In this document: positions 1 through 9,820 of the stretch, piece by piece
How positions within the stretch are numbered: the first letter of the stretch is position 1
Layout: each line of letters opens with the position of its first letter
Position numbers and translations under genes: made by a program
The notes under the pieces: generated by a model
Seen by the model: the letters and a program-made list of their open reading frames with translations, nothing else
What the model was told of the DNA's origin: nothing
The model's database searches: none
DNA from: Phycisphaeraceae bacterium
GTDB taxonomy: Bacteria > Planctomycetota > Phycisphaerae > Phycisphaerales > Phycisphaeraceae
DNA: 64,000 nucleotides
NCBI GenBank assembly: GCA_020851465.1
Contig: JADZCR010000001.1
Span: 124,001-188,000 of the forward strand
Direction: 5' to 3'

Positions 1-1724
1 GACAAGAGCGCTTCGAGTTGCTCACGGACTTTATCTGCTTCTTCCAGTGCTTTACGGAACCGCGAACGGTCGCCCTGCTGTCGGATGAGGATGTCACGGA
101 ACAATTCCTCCGGCGAGACGATGCGGAAACTCACCAGCCGCGACTGGCCGGTCTGCGCGCCGATGTATCGCTCGTCACTGGCCGTCGCCAGCAGTGTCAG
201 CAGCGAACCCACTGCAGGTTTGAGCGGTGTCAGTTCCAGCACACGCTGATCCTGGACTTCGAGTTGAGTCGCTGGCTTTACTGGACCGTAGATCTTTTCA
301 ATCGTCTGCGTGCCAGCATTGACATCCGTTGCGTCGGGCGGGGTGAGCCGACTGACCAACTGCACGTCGGCGAGACCAAAGTCATCTCTGGCGAGCACCG
401 TCAGCGGGATTTTTGCGATCGGCGTGACTCGCGATTTCACTCCGTTGTAAGTCAGTGTCAGTTTCGGAACCGCATCAGCTTTGAGGCCGATCATGATCGG
501 TACAGGGAGTGAAGACAGTCCGGCCTGTGCGGAAATCAGCTCGATCTGAAGTGCGACCGGCTGCTCGTGAATCCATTCGGCCCGGTAGTGCGTCGGATCG
601 ACCCGCTCCAGTCCGGCAGGCTGCGTCGTCGCATGCTTGAGCCTGGCGTCAGAGAGCGGCACATTCGATGTGACCGTCAACGTCAGCTTCGTCCTGGGTA
701 GAAAAGCCAAATCCGATTCACCAGCACTGAACGTATGCGTCTGCGGCTCACGATTCGTCGGATGTTTGGAAATCAGTTCGATGTGCGTGATGCGCGGGCG
801 ATCGACGGGAAACAGCATAAAGGAGTCAGGCGCATCATCACCGCCACCCAACTGCACCTCCACCTCCTGCTGCACGGGGGCGAAGTCGTGTCGGAAATCT
901 CCATCAGCAAATCGCGTCATCGTGCTGGCGACCAGCGGTGTATCACCGCCGCGCACGCGGATCCAAACGGAGTCCGGCGAAGTGCTCTGCTGACCATTGA
1001 GGACACGCAGCACATAAGGCTCGCCGCGAGGCACGACAATCCGTCCATCCTCAAGGCCAACGATGACCAGATGCGTCTTCTGCGGCCAGGGTTGACGGGA
1101 GCCGGCGAACCACCTTCGCGCCCAGAGTCCAGCCGTCGCCGGCCAGATCACTGCCCAGCACACCGGCAGCAGCAGCAGGCCCAGGATGATCGCAAGATGC
1201 AGTCGCTGACGGTTGCGATCAAGAGGTTGAAGGAAGTCGATGTCCGCAAGAGATTCGTGGCTGCGCTGCACAGCAGCGAGCACCATCGCCGAAGACGGCG
1301 GTGAGCCGCCTTCAAGCAGATCAGGCAACTGAAGCACGGTCGCGACGCGCTGGGAGATGGGGACGCGGGTTTCGGTCGTTTGGCTGTTGCGGGCGGATTC
1401 ACGCTGTGCCGCCTCGATCGCCACCGCCAGCGTAATCATGTCGAGCGGATCGCGCAGCGGACGGATGAGCCACCGCCACACCGCATAGCCTGCGATCACC
1501 AGTGCGACTGTCAGAAATATGATGCGGGTGACGACATTATTGAGATGAAATTCGTAATCGATTACGAAGCTCAACAGCGCCAGCACCAGCACCACGCCGA
1601 ACACTCGCGCCAGACCGCTGATGGCGAGGTGCAATTTTACCGCCCGACGGAAGCGCGCGAGTCGCCGCGCCAGCCCGCGTTGCAGGTCGGTGAGGTCAAC
1701 GGATTGGAGGTCGAGCGTCGTCAT
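1..1724 (-). CDS. DUF4175-type membrane protein, N-terminal part (runs off left edge)
   Basis: The frame opens with ATG at complement 1722-1724 and stays open to the window edge (about 574 codons, no stop). Hydrophobic segments lie at about residues 38-55, 65-84 and 176-195. The two N-terminal helices and later third helix, followed by beta-rich Ig-like sequence, match the layout of the 1247-residue protein at 38004-41747. The last visible residues are charged and Leu/Glu/Gln rich, as expected for the start of the long coiled-coil part of this family. It starts 2 bases after the stop of the VWA gene, so it is the last visible gene of the MoxR/DUF58/BatA/VWA operon. Function is unknown: an inner-membrane protein with a large periplasmic part is inferred. 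The C-terminus is outside the window. Confidence 0.8.
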   Translation of the reverse strand, partial: MTTLDLQSVDLTDLQRGLARRLARFRRAVKLHLAISGLARVFGVVLVLALLSFVIDYEFHLNNVVTRIIFLTVALVIAGYAVWRWLIRPLRDPLDMITLAVAIEAAQRESARNSQTTETRVPISQRVATVLQLPDLLEGGSPPSSAMVLAAVQRSHESLADIDFLQPLDRNRQRLHLAIILGLLLLPVCWAVIWPATAGLWARRWFAGSRQPWPQKTHLVIVGLEDGRIVVPRGEPYVLRVLNGQQSTSPDSVWIRVRGGDTPLVASTMTRFADGDFRHDFAPVQQEVEVQLGGGDDAPDSFMLFPVDRPRITHIELISKHPTNREPQTHTFSAGESDLAFLPRTKLTLTVTSNVPLSDARLKHATTQPAGLERVDPTHYRAEWIHEQPVALQIELISAQAGLSSLPVPIMIGLKADAVPKLTLTYNGVKSRVTPIAKIPLTVLARDDFGLADVQLVSRLTPPDATDVNAGTQTIEKIYGPVKPATQLEVQDQRVLELTPLKPAVGSLLTLLATASDERYIGAQTGQSRLVSFRIVSPEELFRDILIRQQGDRSRFRKALEEADKVREQLEALL

Positions 1725-1726
1725 AT

Positions 1727-4183
1727 TCAGATCAGCCGATATTTTTTACGAAGCAGCCATTCGGCGACGATAGCCGCCAGAATCGACACCCACAGCAACG
1801 GCGCGTGCCAGACTTCCTGCCGGTCTTCCAGCACGCGGGCTACTCGTTTGACCTTGAAGGCGTTCGCCAGTTCGTCAATCTGCTCGAAGTTGTAAACCGC
1901 CCCGCCGGAAGCTTTGGCGATCGCGTCCAAAGTCGCCCGGTCCTGTGTTGGGCGGTCGTATTCAAGGCTGGGTAATTCCACCGGAAACTGGAGCGTGGCT
2001 GCACGAGGTGTCGCGCCGGTCGCACCGTCAGCGGCGGACGGACGATCGCCCGTCCAAACACGCACCAAGTGCGGGCCGGGACGCGAAACGCTGAAGGTCG
2101 ATTCAAACGTACTCCGGTCGTCTCCCCTGGGAGCCAGCGTCAGGGAAAGCGGCGGTTGGTTGGCAAACTCCACTTCTCCGTGCAGCACATCAATTCCTGC
2201 GTCGAGGTCGTTCGGATTCACAAAGTGGGCGGACAACGTGACCTGACTGCCGGGGCGATAGGTCGCGCGGTCGGTCGTCAGCGTGTATGGATAGCGTCCG
2301 CCGAGCTGTTTGCTCCGTCCGGCACGGTCGATCATGCGTGCCCAGAAGCCGTCGAAGTATTGATCATCGAGGTAGCGCCAGCGGTACGTGCTGTCGAACC
2401 CGACAAAGAAAGTCCGACCGGGGCCGACCAGTTGTGTCGCCAGCAGGACGTGCGGACCGTACTGATTTCGCATACGCGGATCGCCATGACGCGCTAATAC
2501 GGTGGCACCGGGCTTGGCGCGGGTCACCGGGAAATGCCAATACATTCCCGGAAGGCTGGCGAGGATTTTTTCGTTTTCTTCCGGGGTCGCTCCGAATTGA
2601 AAAATCGGATCGCTGCGTCCTTCGGGGGTGATGTCCAGCCGCCACGGTTCGCGCGAGCTGATCTTGACCGAAACTTCGCTGTGAAAAAGTCCAGGCTCAA
2701 CAACCACGGGCAGAATCGACGCCCATGCCGTCGAAGGATCACCCTGACGCTCCCAGAGATGCCGCGTCATGCGCTCACCCGCGACATAGATCAGCCCGCC
2801 GCCTGCCTGACCGACGAAATCTTCCAGCATCGAGGGAAAGTTCTGCGGCCAACCTTCGGGGTCGGGATCGTAGAGCACGACGCAGTCGTAGTCGTTCAGC
2901 TCGGCTGGGGTGCGCGGGAGTCGGCGAATCGGCGAGGTACCGGGCTGCTCGTAGTCAGCGTCGGCAGACTGGAGCCAGCTCGACAGGTCGATGCCCTTGT
3001 CGCGCATCAGCGCGTTGCGGATGAACTGCACTTCCGGGAAGGTGCTGCCGGCTATCAGAAGCACACGAATTTTCTGCCGAATCACCCGCACCTCCGCCAG
3101 CGCGGTGTTGTCATCAACGGTCAACTCCGGGCCTACATCCACCACCGACACGCGGAAATCAAGGCGGGTCGGCAATTGCTCGCTGAAGTCAAAGACGACC
3201 GTTTGCAGCGAACCGGTTTCACCAAGTGTGATCGACTGGCGTGAGACTTCTTCCCATGTATCAGCGTCACGGCGACGTTCGAGCAGGACCGTAGCCGTGC
3301 TGCCATTCATGCCGCGCGACTCGACAATGGCTTTGAGCTGGTTCGTGTCGCGTACAAACACCACCGGGTCAACATCGAGCTTCGACAGCTTGATGTTGCG
3401 CGGTCCCTCGGCGGTACCTGCGGCCATCGTCACGATCGGCACACCTTCGCTGCCGGCGTATTCGGCTGCCTTGACAGCAGGTTCGCCGGTATTGGATTGA
3501 CCGTCCGTGATGAGCAGAACACCCGCGATGGGCTGACCGCGATAAGCGTTAATCATCTCGCGGATCGTGGTTCCAATACCGGTTGATGTGCGATCAATGC
3601 CATCAAGCGATGCCTGTTCCGCCGGCTGTGTCGCCGCGACCGCGATCGGCCGCCCGGTAAAAAGCGTCTCGCGCCAAAGCCTGTCTCCGCCGGACTCCAG
3701 TCGCTGCTTGAGTGTCGCAGCCAACGCACGGTCCACGAGCGCGGACCGTGGAGTGTCCCGTACCTGTGTTGAACCGCCTGAAAGATTCAACACCGCAGCA
3801 ATATGATCCGCACGCGAGCTGTCCTGATATGCATCCTTGAGGTCCATGCTCTCGGACACGTCTTTGAGCACGAGTAGATTCGACGGCTGCCACTCGTTGC
3901 GGGTAAACACGACTACCGGTTCGAGAAGCATCACCACCACACCCAGCAATGCGAGGATGCGCAAACTCGTGAGCATGCCACGGACTGCAAGCGTGAGGTT
4001 GCGGCCTTCCTTTTTATAAAGCCATGCTGTACCCCACGTCGCAACCGCGAGCAGCACAAGGATGGCCAGTACCCAGTCACCCGATGGCCGTGAAAGCCAT
4101 TCGAGATGCCACGAACCGCTGTCACCCTGGGTCCAGGGTGCGCTGTCGGTACCGAGGAGAATTTCAAACAGCTTGCGAAGCAC
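1727..4183 (-). CDS. VWA-domain membrane protein with glutamine-amidotransferase-like region (cluster 1)
   Basis: This 818-residue protein has two N-terminal membrane segments (about 37-56 and 75-92). They are followed at once by a von Willebrand A domain whose MIDAS motif DVSES begins at D108. A central region with the 'LNDYDCVVLYDPDP...LEDFVGQAGG' type of pattern resembles the class I glutamine-amidotransferase-like fold found in these planctomycete proteins. A beta-rich region and a final membrane helix near the C-terminus (LLWVSILAAIVAEWLL) ending in basic residues complete it. It is the partner of the BatA-like gene upstream (61-base gap) and of the DUF4175 gene downstream. The likely role is a metal-dependent adhesion module facing the periplasm in a MoxR-driven envelope assembly. 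A paralogue of the same architecture lies at 22253-24520. Confidence 0.85.
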   Translation of the reverse strand: MLRKLFEILLGTDSAPWTQGDSGSWHLEWLSRPSGDWVLAILVLLAVATWGTAWLYKKEGRNLTLAVRGMLTSLRILALLGVVVMLLEPVVVFTRNEWQPSNLLVLKDVSESMDLKDAYQDSSRADHIAAVLNLSGGSTQVRDTPRSALVDRALAATLKQRLESGGDRLWRETLFTGRPIAVAATQPAEQASLDGIDRTSTGIGTTIREMINAYRGQPIAGVLLITDGQSNTGEPAVKAAEYAGSEGVPIVTMAAGTAEGPRNIKLSKLDVDPVVFVRDTNQLKAIVESRGMNGSTATVLLERRRDADTWEEVSRQSITLGETGSLQTVVFDFSEQLPTRLDFRVSVVDVGPELTVDDNTALAEVRVIRQKIRVLLIAGSTFPEVQFIRNALMRDKGIDLSSWLQSADADYEQPGTSPIRRLPRTPAELNDYDCVVLYDPDPEGWPQNFPSMLEDFVGQAGGGLIYVAGERMTRHLWERQGDPSTAWASILPVVVEPGLFHSEVSVKISSREPWRLDITPEGRSDPIFQFGATPEENEKILASLPGMYWHFPVTRAKPGATVLARHGDPRMRNQYGPHVLLATQLVGPGRTFFVGFDSTYRWRYLDDQYFDGFWARMIDRAGRSKQLGGRYPYTLTTDRATYRPGSQVTLSAHFVNPNDLDAGIDVLHGEVEFANQPPLSLTLAPRGDDRSTFESTFSVSRPGPHLVRVWTGDRPSAADGATGATPRAATLQFPVELPSLEYDRPTQDRATLDAIAKASGGAVYNFEQIDELANAFKVKRVARVLEDRQEVWHAPLLWVSILAAIVAEWLLRKKYRLI

Positions 4184-4244
4184 GATTCCTCACTGAGCGG
4201 ACAGAGTCCGCCACGGTTGGTTTTCCAGAGGCGGCATCGCCCGC

Positions 4245-6386
4245 CTATCGTTCACGCCCGACCCACACCGCCAGCATCGACTCGATCACAAGCAACGCCA
4301 GCAGGGCGGTTGCCAGAGTGCGCCATACTTCTTTTCCCGACTGTTGAGCTTTTTCCGCAGTAACACCCTTGGTATGCACAATCTGGGGTTGAAGACGACC
4401 CATAAGCCCGGCGAGTTGTCCGTCGGCGATTGGCTCAAGCTCGCTTTCACCTGCATCGATATTCACCGCGAACAGATGGCTGTGCGGCTTGCCCTGAATG
4501 TCTTTCCAACTCATCAGATAAATGCCCGCGCGACGGGTATCAAGATAGCGCAACACAAATCCGCCCTCCGCGGGTTCAACGAGCAGCGGTTGCACCGAAT
4601 CACGGTGAGGCACAGCGATGTTCGGTTCAAGCGGGCGATCCGGGCCGTGAAACGCATACACCAGCGGTTGACCGACGCTGACATTGTCCTGCTGGCTGCT
4701 GCCTCGTGTGAGATTGAGTGCTGCTGCCCGAACCGCGAGCACATAGGTCGGTTCGATAGGCCAGTCGCTCCACTGTCGATCGGCTGTGGTAGTCAGGAGA
4801 ATGACACGGCCAAGTCCCACCATTTTTTCCACCACGGCCGGTCGGCCGTCAGGCCCATTCCACCGCGCAAGGATGCGCACGCCCTCGACACCCTTATCCG
4901 GCACGGTGATACCCATGTATTTCCGCGCCTTGATCCGCGAGAGCGAAGCGGTGCTGATCCTCCGCAGCAACTCCAGCGGCGATGTCTCCACTGGCTCAAC
5001 GACCAGACCGGTGACCGCCTCATCGACTACACCATCGAGCTGTGCGGGCAGCAGCCCCTTGCCGCCGGCGAATAAGCGATCATTCCATGCGAGCGGTTCG
5101 ACCTGCTCACCCATGAAGATCATGGCACCCGTGCCGGCACGGACGAGACGATCCAGCGCGCCGGCCTGCTGCGGTGTCAAAGATGCGACATTCGCCAGCA
5201 CGATTACATCAGGCGGCGCCTCCTGACGCGGCGCGGTGAGCCACGCGGGATCGGTGACATGCTCAACGTGCCAGGAGTCGTTGGCAGCGGTGAACGCGAG
5301 CGACAGAAAATCGGTTTCACTCTCGAACGGGTTGGCACCGGGTTCACCATCAATGAGCACCAGGTCGAGTTTTTCCCGCACCACACTGGCCACATATCGC
5401 GTGTTGTCCTCCGTCAGCGGATCACCCGCACCGGGTAATGCGAGCGTGATGGGAAAGTTTCCCGGTTTATCAAACCGAACAGAGAGCGGCAGCACGCTGG
5501 TTTCCGCAGGCGGCAGCTCAGGCAGCATCGTCGGCCGCTGCTGTGAACCGACGGTCAACGTCGCCTGCTCCGACGGTGCGGCGGCGGCGTTGTCATTACG
5601 TACCTGTGCCCGCAGATTGACCGCTGAACCCGGCAGTGCGATTGCATCTTCCTGACGCAACTCCGTCAGTGCCACGTTCCCGGTCTGCCGACTACCAACA
5701 TCCAAGATCCGCAGCGCAACTCCCTCGGCTGCCCATCGCTCCGCGAATGCGGTCACGCCGGAGTCCCAACCTTTTTTTCGCAAGTCGGTGATGATCGTGA
5801 CTTCTTTTGAAGGGAACGTCGCGGTGCGCAGGTCCTCGTCGATCTTTTCGAAGACCGCGCCCCAGTTACTCAGCGTGTCCGACAGCTCGAGGCTGTTGAT
5901 GTTTTTCTGAAGCTGGGCGAAGGCCTGCTTGTGCGATTCCCTGGCCAACGTGGCCTGCGGCATGGAAGTAACACGGACAGTCAGCGTGTCCTGAGAGCCG
6001 ACGGATTCGACATATTTCGCTGCGACTTGGATCGCCTGAGTAAATGCGGATTGCGGCTCAGCGCGATAGCCCATGCTCAGTGAATCGTCGATCACCAGCA
6101 CACGTGATGTCCGTCCGCGCCCGCCCAACATGCCCGAAAGACCTGCTGCCGAAACCATCGGCCGCGCCACAGCCAATATCAAGACTGCAATGACGAGCAT
6201 CCGCACGAGGAGCAGAAGCCACTGTTCGAGTTTTAGACGCCGCCGGTTTGTGCGCAGCGTGAGCTTGAGATACTGCATCGGCGCCCAGTCCACGACCTGA
6301 AACCGTCGCCGATTAAGCAGATGGATAATCAGCGGGATACCGGCGAGCACCAGGCCGCCCAGAAGCAAGGGACTGAGGAACTGCAT
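4245..6386 (-). CDS. BatA/VWA-domain membrane protein (cluster 1)
   Basis: I place the start at complement 6384-6386, giving about 713 residues. The protein then opens with the BatA N-terminal signature (MQFLSPLLLGGLVLAGIPLI, then IHLLNRRR). The longer frame to 6458 adds only a basic, proline-free-looking tail that overlaps the preceding gene. Two membrane helices (about 5-22 and 55-75) precede a VWA domain with MIDAS DDSLS at D100. A large beta-rich middle follows, then a C-terminal membrane helix ending in RER. The family (aerotolerance-related BatA, TIGR02226 type) works beside MoxR ATPases and DUF58 proteins. The start lies 4 bases after the DUF58 stop, indicating tight operon coupling. 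A paralogue is at 24517-26889. Confidence 0.87.
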   Translation of the reverse strand: MQFLSPLLLGGLVLAGIPLIIHLLNRRRFQVVDWAPMQYLKLTLRTNRRRLKLEQWLLLLVRMLVIAVLILAVARPMVSAAGLSGMLGGRGRTSRVLVIDDSLSMGYRAEPQSAFTQAIQVAAKYVESVGSQDTLTVRVTSMPQATLARESHKQAFAQLQKNINSLELSDTLSNWGAVFEKIDEDLRTATFPSKEVTIITDLRKKGWDSGVTAFAERWAAEGVALRILDVGSRQTGNVALTELRQEDAIALPGSAVNLRAQVRNDNAAAAPSEQATLTVGSQQRPTMLPELPPAETSVLPLSVRFDKPGNFPITLALPGAGDPLTEDNTRYVASVVREKLDLVLIDGEPGANPFESETDFLSLAFTAANDSWHVEHVTDPAWLTAPRQEAPPDVIVLANVASLTPQQAGALDRLVRAGTGAMIFMGEQVEPLAWNDRLFAGGKGLLPAQLDGVVDEAVTGLVVEPVETSPLELLRRISTASLSRIKARKYMGITVPDKGVEGVRILARWNGPDGRPAVVEKMVGLGRVILLTTTADRQWSDWPIEPTYVLAVRAAALNLTRGSSQQDNVSVGQPLVYAFHGPDRPLEPNIAVPHRDSVQPLLVEPAEGGFVLRYLDTRRAGIYLMSWKDIQGKPHSHLFAVNIDAGESELEPIADGQLAGLMGRLQPQIVHTKGVTAEKAQQSGKEVWRTLATALLALLVIESMLAVWVGRER

Positions 6387-6390
6387 GCGC

Positions 6391-7413
6391 CTATTCTCCC
6401 GTTTCCGTCTGAGGCGCAGTAGCAGGCGGGGACGTTGTCGGCGTGGCCGGCGGGGCAAAACGCTGGTCGCTGGTCATGCTCCCGCCGCGACGAAGCCCGG
6501 CAAATCGCTGACGCTGATGCAGGTAGAAACTCATCGCTTTGCCCAGGTCTTCGTTGGTCTTGATTAGCAGATGATCGATCCCGCCAAACCGGCATCGTTT
6601 GCCGACTTCACCAATGAACTCCTCCATTGCATGTTTGTAGGCTTTACGAAATGCCCAAGGCTCCGCGAAGATTTCCTCAGAACCTTCGATATCCTTGAAT
6701 AACACCGAGTCATTGAATGGCAGCTCGATCTCGTCGGCATCGAGCACCTGGATCACGATGATTTCATGACCCTGATACTGGAGCCTGCCGAGTCCTTTAT
6801 AGAACGAGTCGAGGTCCGTCAGCAGGTCGGAGATCATCACAACCAAGCCGCGATTGCGGATCTGATCGGCGACTTTGCTGATAGCCGACGCCAGACTCGT
6901 CTGTCGCTGAGGTCGAGTCTTTTCGATCACATCGACGAGCTTGGCCATCTGCGAAGGGGTGGCCGCGGCACGGAGGAATGCCCGCTCCTCTTCGTCGAAG
7001 ATCGCCAGCCCCACCGCATCACGCTGACGAATGAGCATCGTGGCGATGGAACAGGCGATTGTCGCGGCGTAGTCCCACTTGGTCCACGAGGTTCCCGCTG
7101 CGGCAGCGGCACTTTTGCCGCCATAACGCATTGATGCACTGGCGTCGAGCAAAATGGTGCATCGGAGGTTGCTTTCTTCTTCGTATCGCTTGATGAAGTA
7201 GCGGTTCGACCGGGCGTAAGCGCGCCAGTCGAGGCGTTTAAGGTCATCACCCGGCGCGTACTCACGGTAATCGGCAAACTCCACGGAGACACCGTGCAGC
7301 GGGCTGCGATGCAGACCGGAGATCGAGCCCTCGACGACGTGCTGGGCGCGCAATCCCAGCCGCGTGATCTGTGCGAGGACTTCAGGCTTTAAGTACGCCG
7401 GCGACTCGGGCAT
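6391..7413 (-). CDS. DUF58 domain-containing protein (cluster 1)
   Basis: A DUF58 protein of about 340 residues. Visible family features are [34 protein letters not shown] (the Y-x-GDDxRxIDW signature) and a VWA-like strand [11 protein letters not shown]. The C-terminus is a Pro/Thr-rich, probably disordered tail. I chose the ATG at 7411-7413 because GAGGA sits about 6 bases upstream. An in-frame ATG at 7464 would overlap the MoxR gene by 83 bases. Even the chosen start overlaps the MoxR stop by about 30 bases, so translation is probably coupled. It is presumed to be a cytosolic partner of the MoxR chaperone. The second-cluster paralogue is at 26948-27859. Confidence 0.88.
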   Translation of the reverse strand: MPESPAYLKPEVLAQITRLGLRAQHVVEGSISGLHRSPLHGVSVEFADYREYAPGDDLKRLDWRAYARSNRYFIKRYEEESNLRCTILLDASASMRYGGKSAAAAAGTSWTKWDYAATIACSIATMLIRQRDAVGLAIFDEEERAFLRAAATPSQMAKLVDVIEKTRPQRQTSLASAISKVADQIRNRGLVVMISDLLTDLDSFYKGLGRLQYQGHEIIVIQVLDADEIELPFNDSVLFKDIEGSEEIFAEPWAFRKAYKHAMEEFIGEVGKRCRFGGIDHLLIKTNEDLGKAMSFYLHQRQRFAGLRRGGSMTSDQRFAPPATPTTSPPATAPQTETGE

Positions 7414-8482
7414 GGCTTTCCTCGCCGCTCTTCTGAAGCGGGGTGACGCGGATGAGTTGTTCAATCACGGTGTCGGGCGTCTGGCCTTGCGCTTCGGCGT
7501 GATAGTTGAGCACCATTCGGTGACGGAGTACCGGCTTGGCCATTGCACGGAGATCCTCGATGTCCACTTCCGGACGGCCATCGAGTGCTGCTCGTGCCTT
7601 GGCAGCCAGAATCAGCGACTGCCCGCCGCGCGGCCCGACACCCCAGAGCACCCACTCCTTCACAAAGCTCGGAATACCCGGCTCACCCGGACGGGTCGAA
7701 CGGATCATGTTCATCGCGTAATCAAGGCAGAAATCACTGATCGGCACACGCCTGACGATGTCCTGAAGCTGGAGCATTTCCGCGCCGCTCATCACCGGCG
7801 AAGGTTCGACCGGTGTCCCGCCGGTCATCAGACGGTAAATCTTTCGCTCGTCGTCCGCGTCGGGATATTTCACAAATACCTTGATGAGAAATCGATCCAG
7901 TTGAGCTTCGGGTAACGGATAGGTGCCCTCCTGCTCAATCGGATTCTGCGTCGCGAGCACAAAGAACGGATCAGGCAGCGGATAACGCTTACCCCCCGCG
8001 GTGACCTGTCGCTCCTGCATTCCTTCGAGCAATGCGGCCTGAGTCTTCGGAGGCGTGCGGTTGATTTCATCAGCCAACAGCACATTGGTGAACACCGGGC
8101 CATGAAGAAAACGGAACGACCGCTCACCCGTGCCGCCTGCGGAAGCTCGATCCTCGTACATCACCTCGGTGCCGGTGATGTCGGTCGGCATCAGATCGGG
8201 AGTGAATTGAATGCGGTTGAACTCAAGCGACAAGCTCTGCGCCAGCGTGCGCACCAGCAATGTCTTCGCCAGGCCGGGTACACCCTCCAGGATGCAGTGT
8301 CCGCGAGCGAAAAGACAGACCAGGAGTTGATCGACGACCTCCGTCTGGCCGACGATCACACCGCTGATCTGCTCGCGGATTCGGTCGCGCCCGGCACGGA
8401 GGCGATTCAGCGCGTCAAGGTCGGCATCGTATTGCGCTTGCGTCAAGGTTATCTCCTGATTAGCTGCCCAAAGCTGATTCAC
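7382..8482 (-). CDS. MoxR-family AAA+ ATPase (cluster 1)
   Basis: A 366-residue MoxR ATPase of ordinary single-module length. Walker A is GVPGLAKT, Walker B is [14 protein letters not shown], and the sensor-1/arginine region reads [22 protein letters not shown]. The C-terminal AAA lid has the [18 protein letters not shown] signature. MoxR proteins are chaperone-like ATPases that act on VWA partner proteins, and here DUF58, BatA/VWA and VWA genes follow directly. The upstream gene (prenyltransferase-repeat protein) ends 15 bases before. The contrast with the double MoxR protein at 30348-32765 makes this the canonical version. Confidence 0.93.
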   Translation of the reverse strand: MNQLWAANQEITLTQAQYDADLDALNRLRAGRDRIREQISGVIVGQTEVVDQLLVCLFARGHCILEGVPGLAKTLLVRTLAQSLSLEFNRIQFTPDLMPTDITGTEVMYEDRASAGGTGERSFRFLHGPVFTNVLLADEINRTPPKTQAALLEGMQERQVTAGGKRYPLPDPFFVLATQNPIEQEGTYPLPEAQLDRFLIKVFVKYPDADDERKIYRLMTGGTPVEPSPVMSGAEMLQLQDIVRRVPISDFCLDYAMNMIRSTRPGEPGIPSFVKEWVLWGVGPRGGQSLILAAKARAALDGRPEVDIEDLRAMAKPVLRHRMVLNYHAEAQGQTPDTVIEQLIRVTPLQKSGEESHARVAGVLKA

Positions 8483-8497
8483 TGCATCCCATTCCGA

Positions 8498-9559
8498 TCA
8501 GCGCTGATAAATCGGTAGAAACTTGTAGGGCAACTGAAGGATGGTTAGCGCAACGCTCGTACCGTAAATCTGACCGATCCCGTCACCGCTCCATGATCCA
8601 TCCGGTTTTTGCAGGGCGATTAACTGATCTCGTGTTGCCGGGAAGTAATTGTCCCAGTGCTTATCACCAGCCTGATAAAACGCCTGTGCCGCATACAGAT
8701 GGGTGTAGTAATCGTGACCTTCACCCTTGCTCCAGCCGGTTTTGATTTTGAACTGTTTCTCGACGTATTCCATGCAGTCGTTGGCGAGCTTGGAATCGTA
8801 TTCGCCGGCGTTGTAGAGCGTTGCGATGGCAGCCGCGGAAATCGGCAGGCGTGTTTGCCCGCCGCCGCGGCCGCCGCTGTAAGAATACTCGATGCCGCCT
8901 TCCGCAGTGCGGCATCGTTCGAGGTATCGCACCGCTTCCTCAATGGTCCCCTTGGGCACGGTAAATCCCGCATTGTGGGCTGCGCGGAGTGCCTGCATCT
9001 GCGTCACGGTGACGGATCCTTCATCGCCACCGCCCGGCGTATAAGTCCAGCCTCCGATGGGACTCTGTCCCTTGGCGGTCAGATCAATCGCTCGGATGAT
9101 GATTTTTTTCAACCGCTCGCGCACGCGATCATCGTTTTCCATCCCGTGTACGGAAGCAAGAAACATCAGTGCAAACCCGTGACCGTACATCGGCCGGCCT
9201 TGCTCCTGAGTAGGTCCGGTGATCAGACCCGACTCCGTGGTGTTGCGTGAAAGAAACTCCACGATTCGTCGGACGTTGTCCGCGTAGGGGCCGCGAGTGG
9301 GCGTGTTGCCGTTTGCCAGAAATGCCATCCCCGCCAGCGATGCCATGCTCACCGGATAGGCAGAGCCGTCATTTCCGTTCGACCAGTAGCCGTCTTGATT
9401 CTGCGTTTTGGCGAGGTATTCCAACCCGGCATTTACAGCCTTGAGCGTGCGCGGCGTGATATGACGCGGATAGAGGTCATCCGCCCGCGTCTGCTGGGTA
9501 AACAGCATCGCTGTCAGCAGCCACGTCAACACGAGCGTCACACCTTGTCGCCGCATCAT
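8498..9559 (-). CDS. Exported prenyltransferase/squalene-oxidase-repeat protein
   Basis: This 353-residue protein begins with a Sec signal peptide (MMRRQGVTLVLTWLLTAMLF, cleavage probably after QTRA). The rest is built of alpha/alpha-barrel repeats typical of the prenyltransferase/squalene cyclase superfamily, with repeated patterns such as LAKTQNQDGYW, GQSPIGGWTY, CRTAEGGIEYSYSG and LQKPDGSW. I see no DxDD cyclase motif, so it is probably a non-enzymatic or differently active member. Such proteins are common beside MoxR/VWA clusters of planctomycetes. It is the first gene of cluster 1. In cluster 2 the equivalent position is taken by a DUF4159 protein. Confidence 0.8.
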   Translation of the reverse strand: MMRRQGVTLVLTWLLTAMLFTQQTRADDLYPRHITPRTLKAVNAGLEYLAKTQNQDGYWSNGNDGSAYPVSMASLAGMAFLANGNTPTRGPYADNVRRIVEFLSRNTTESGLITGPTQEQGRPMYGHGFALMFLASVHGMENDDRVRERLKKIIIRAIDLTAKGQSPIGGWTYTPGGGDEGSVTVTQMQALRAAHNAGFTVPKGTIEEAVRYLERCRTAEGGIEYSYSGGRGGGQTRLPISAAAIATLYNAGEYDSKLANDCMEYVEKQFKIKTGWSKGEGHDYYTHLYAAQAFYQAGDKHWDNYFPATRDQLIALQKPDGSWSGDGIGQIYGTSVALTILQLPYKFLPIYQR

Positions 9560-9820
9560 GCTTATCCGTTACCCGCTCGACAGACGCGCCGCCGAAAAAC
9601 CAATCCGCGCAACCGTCGTCGTTACTTACGACCAGCCAGCATCAGAGTTCCTCAGAGTGGCATTCCACCCCGATTGGGAAAGCTGATTCTATCCGAATAT
9701 TGGACGCTCCGATGCTCTCCGGGTTCCACGGTTTTGAGCATCTGAAGCACTCTTATCGCACTAACAAAGTACTCCGCATCATGATTCCCGGCGTGCCAGC
9801 CGAATCGCTAAAATTCTGTC

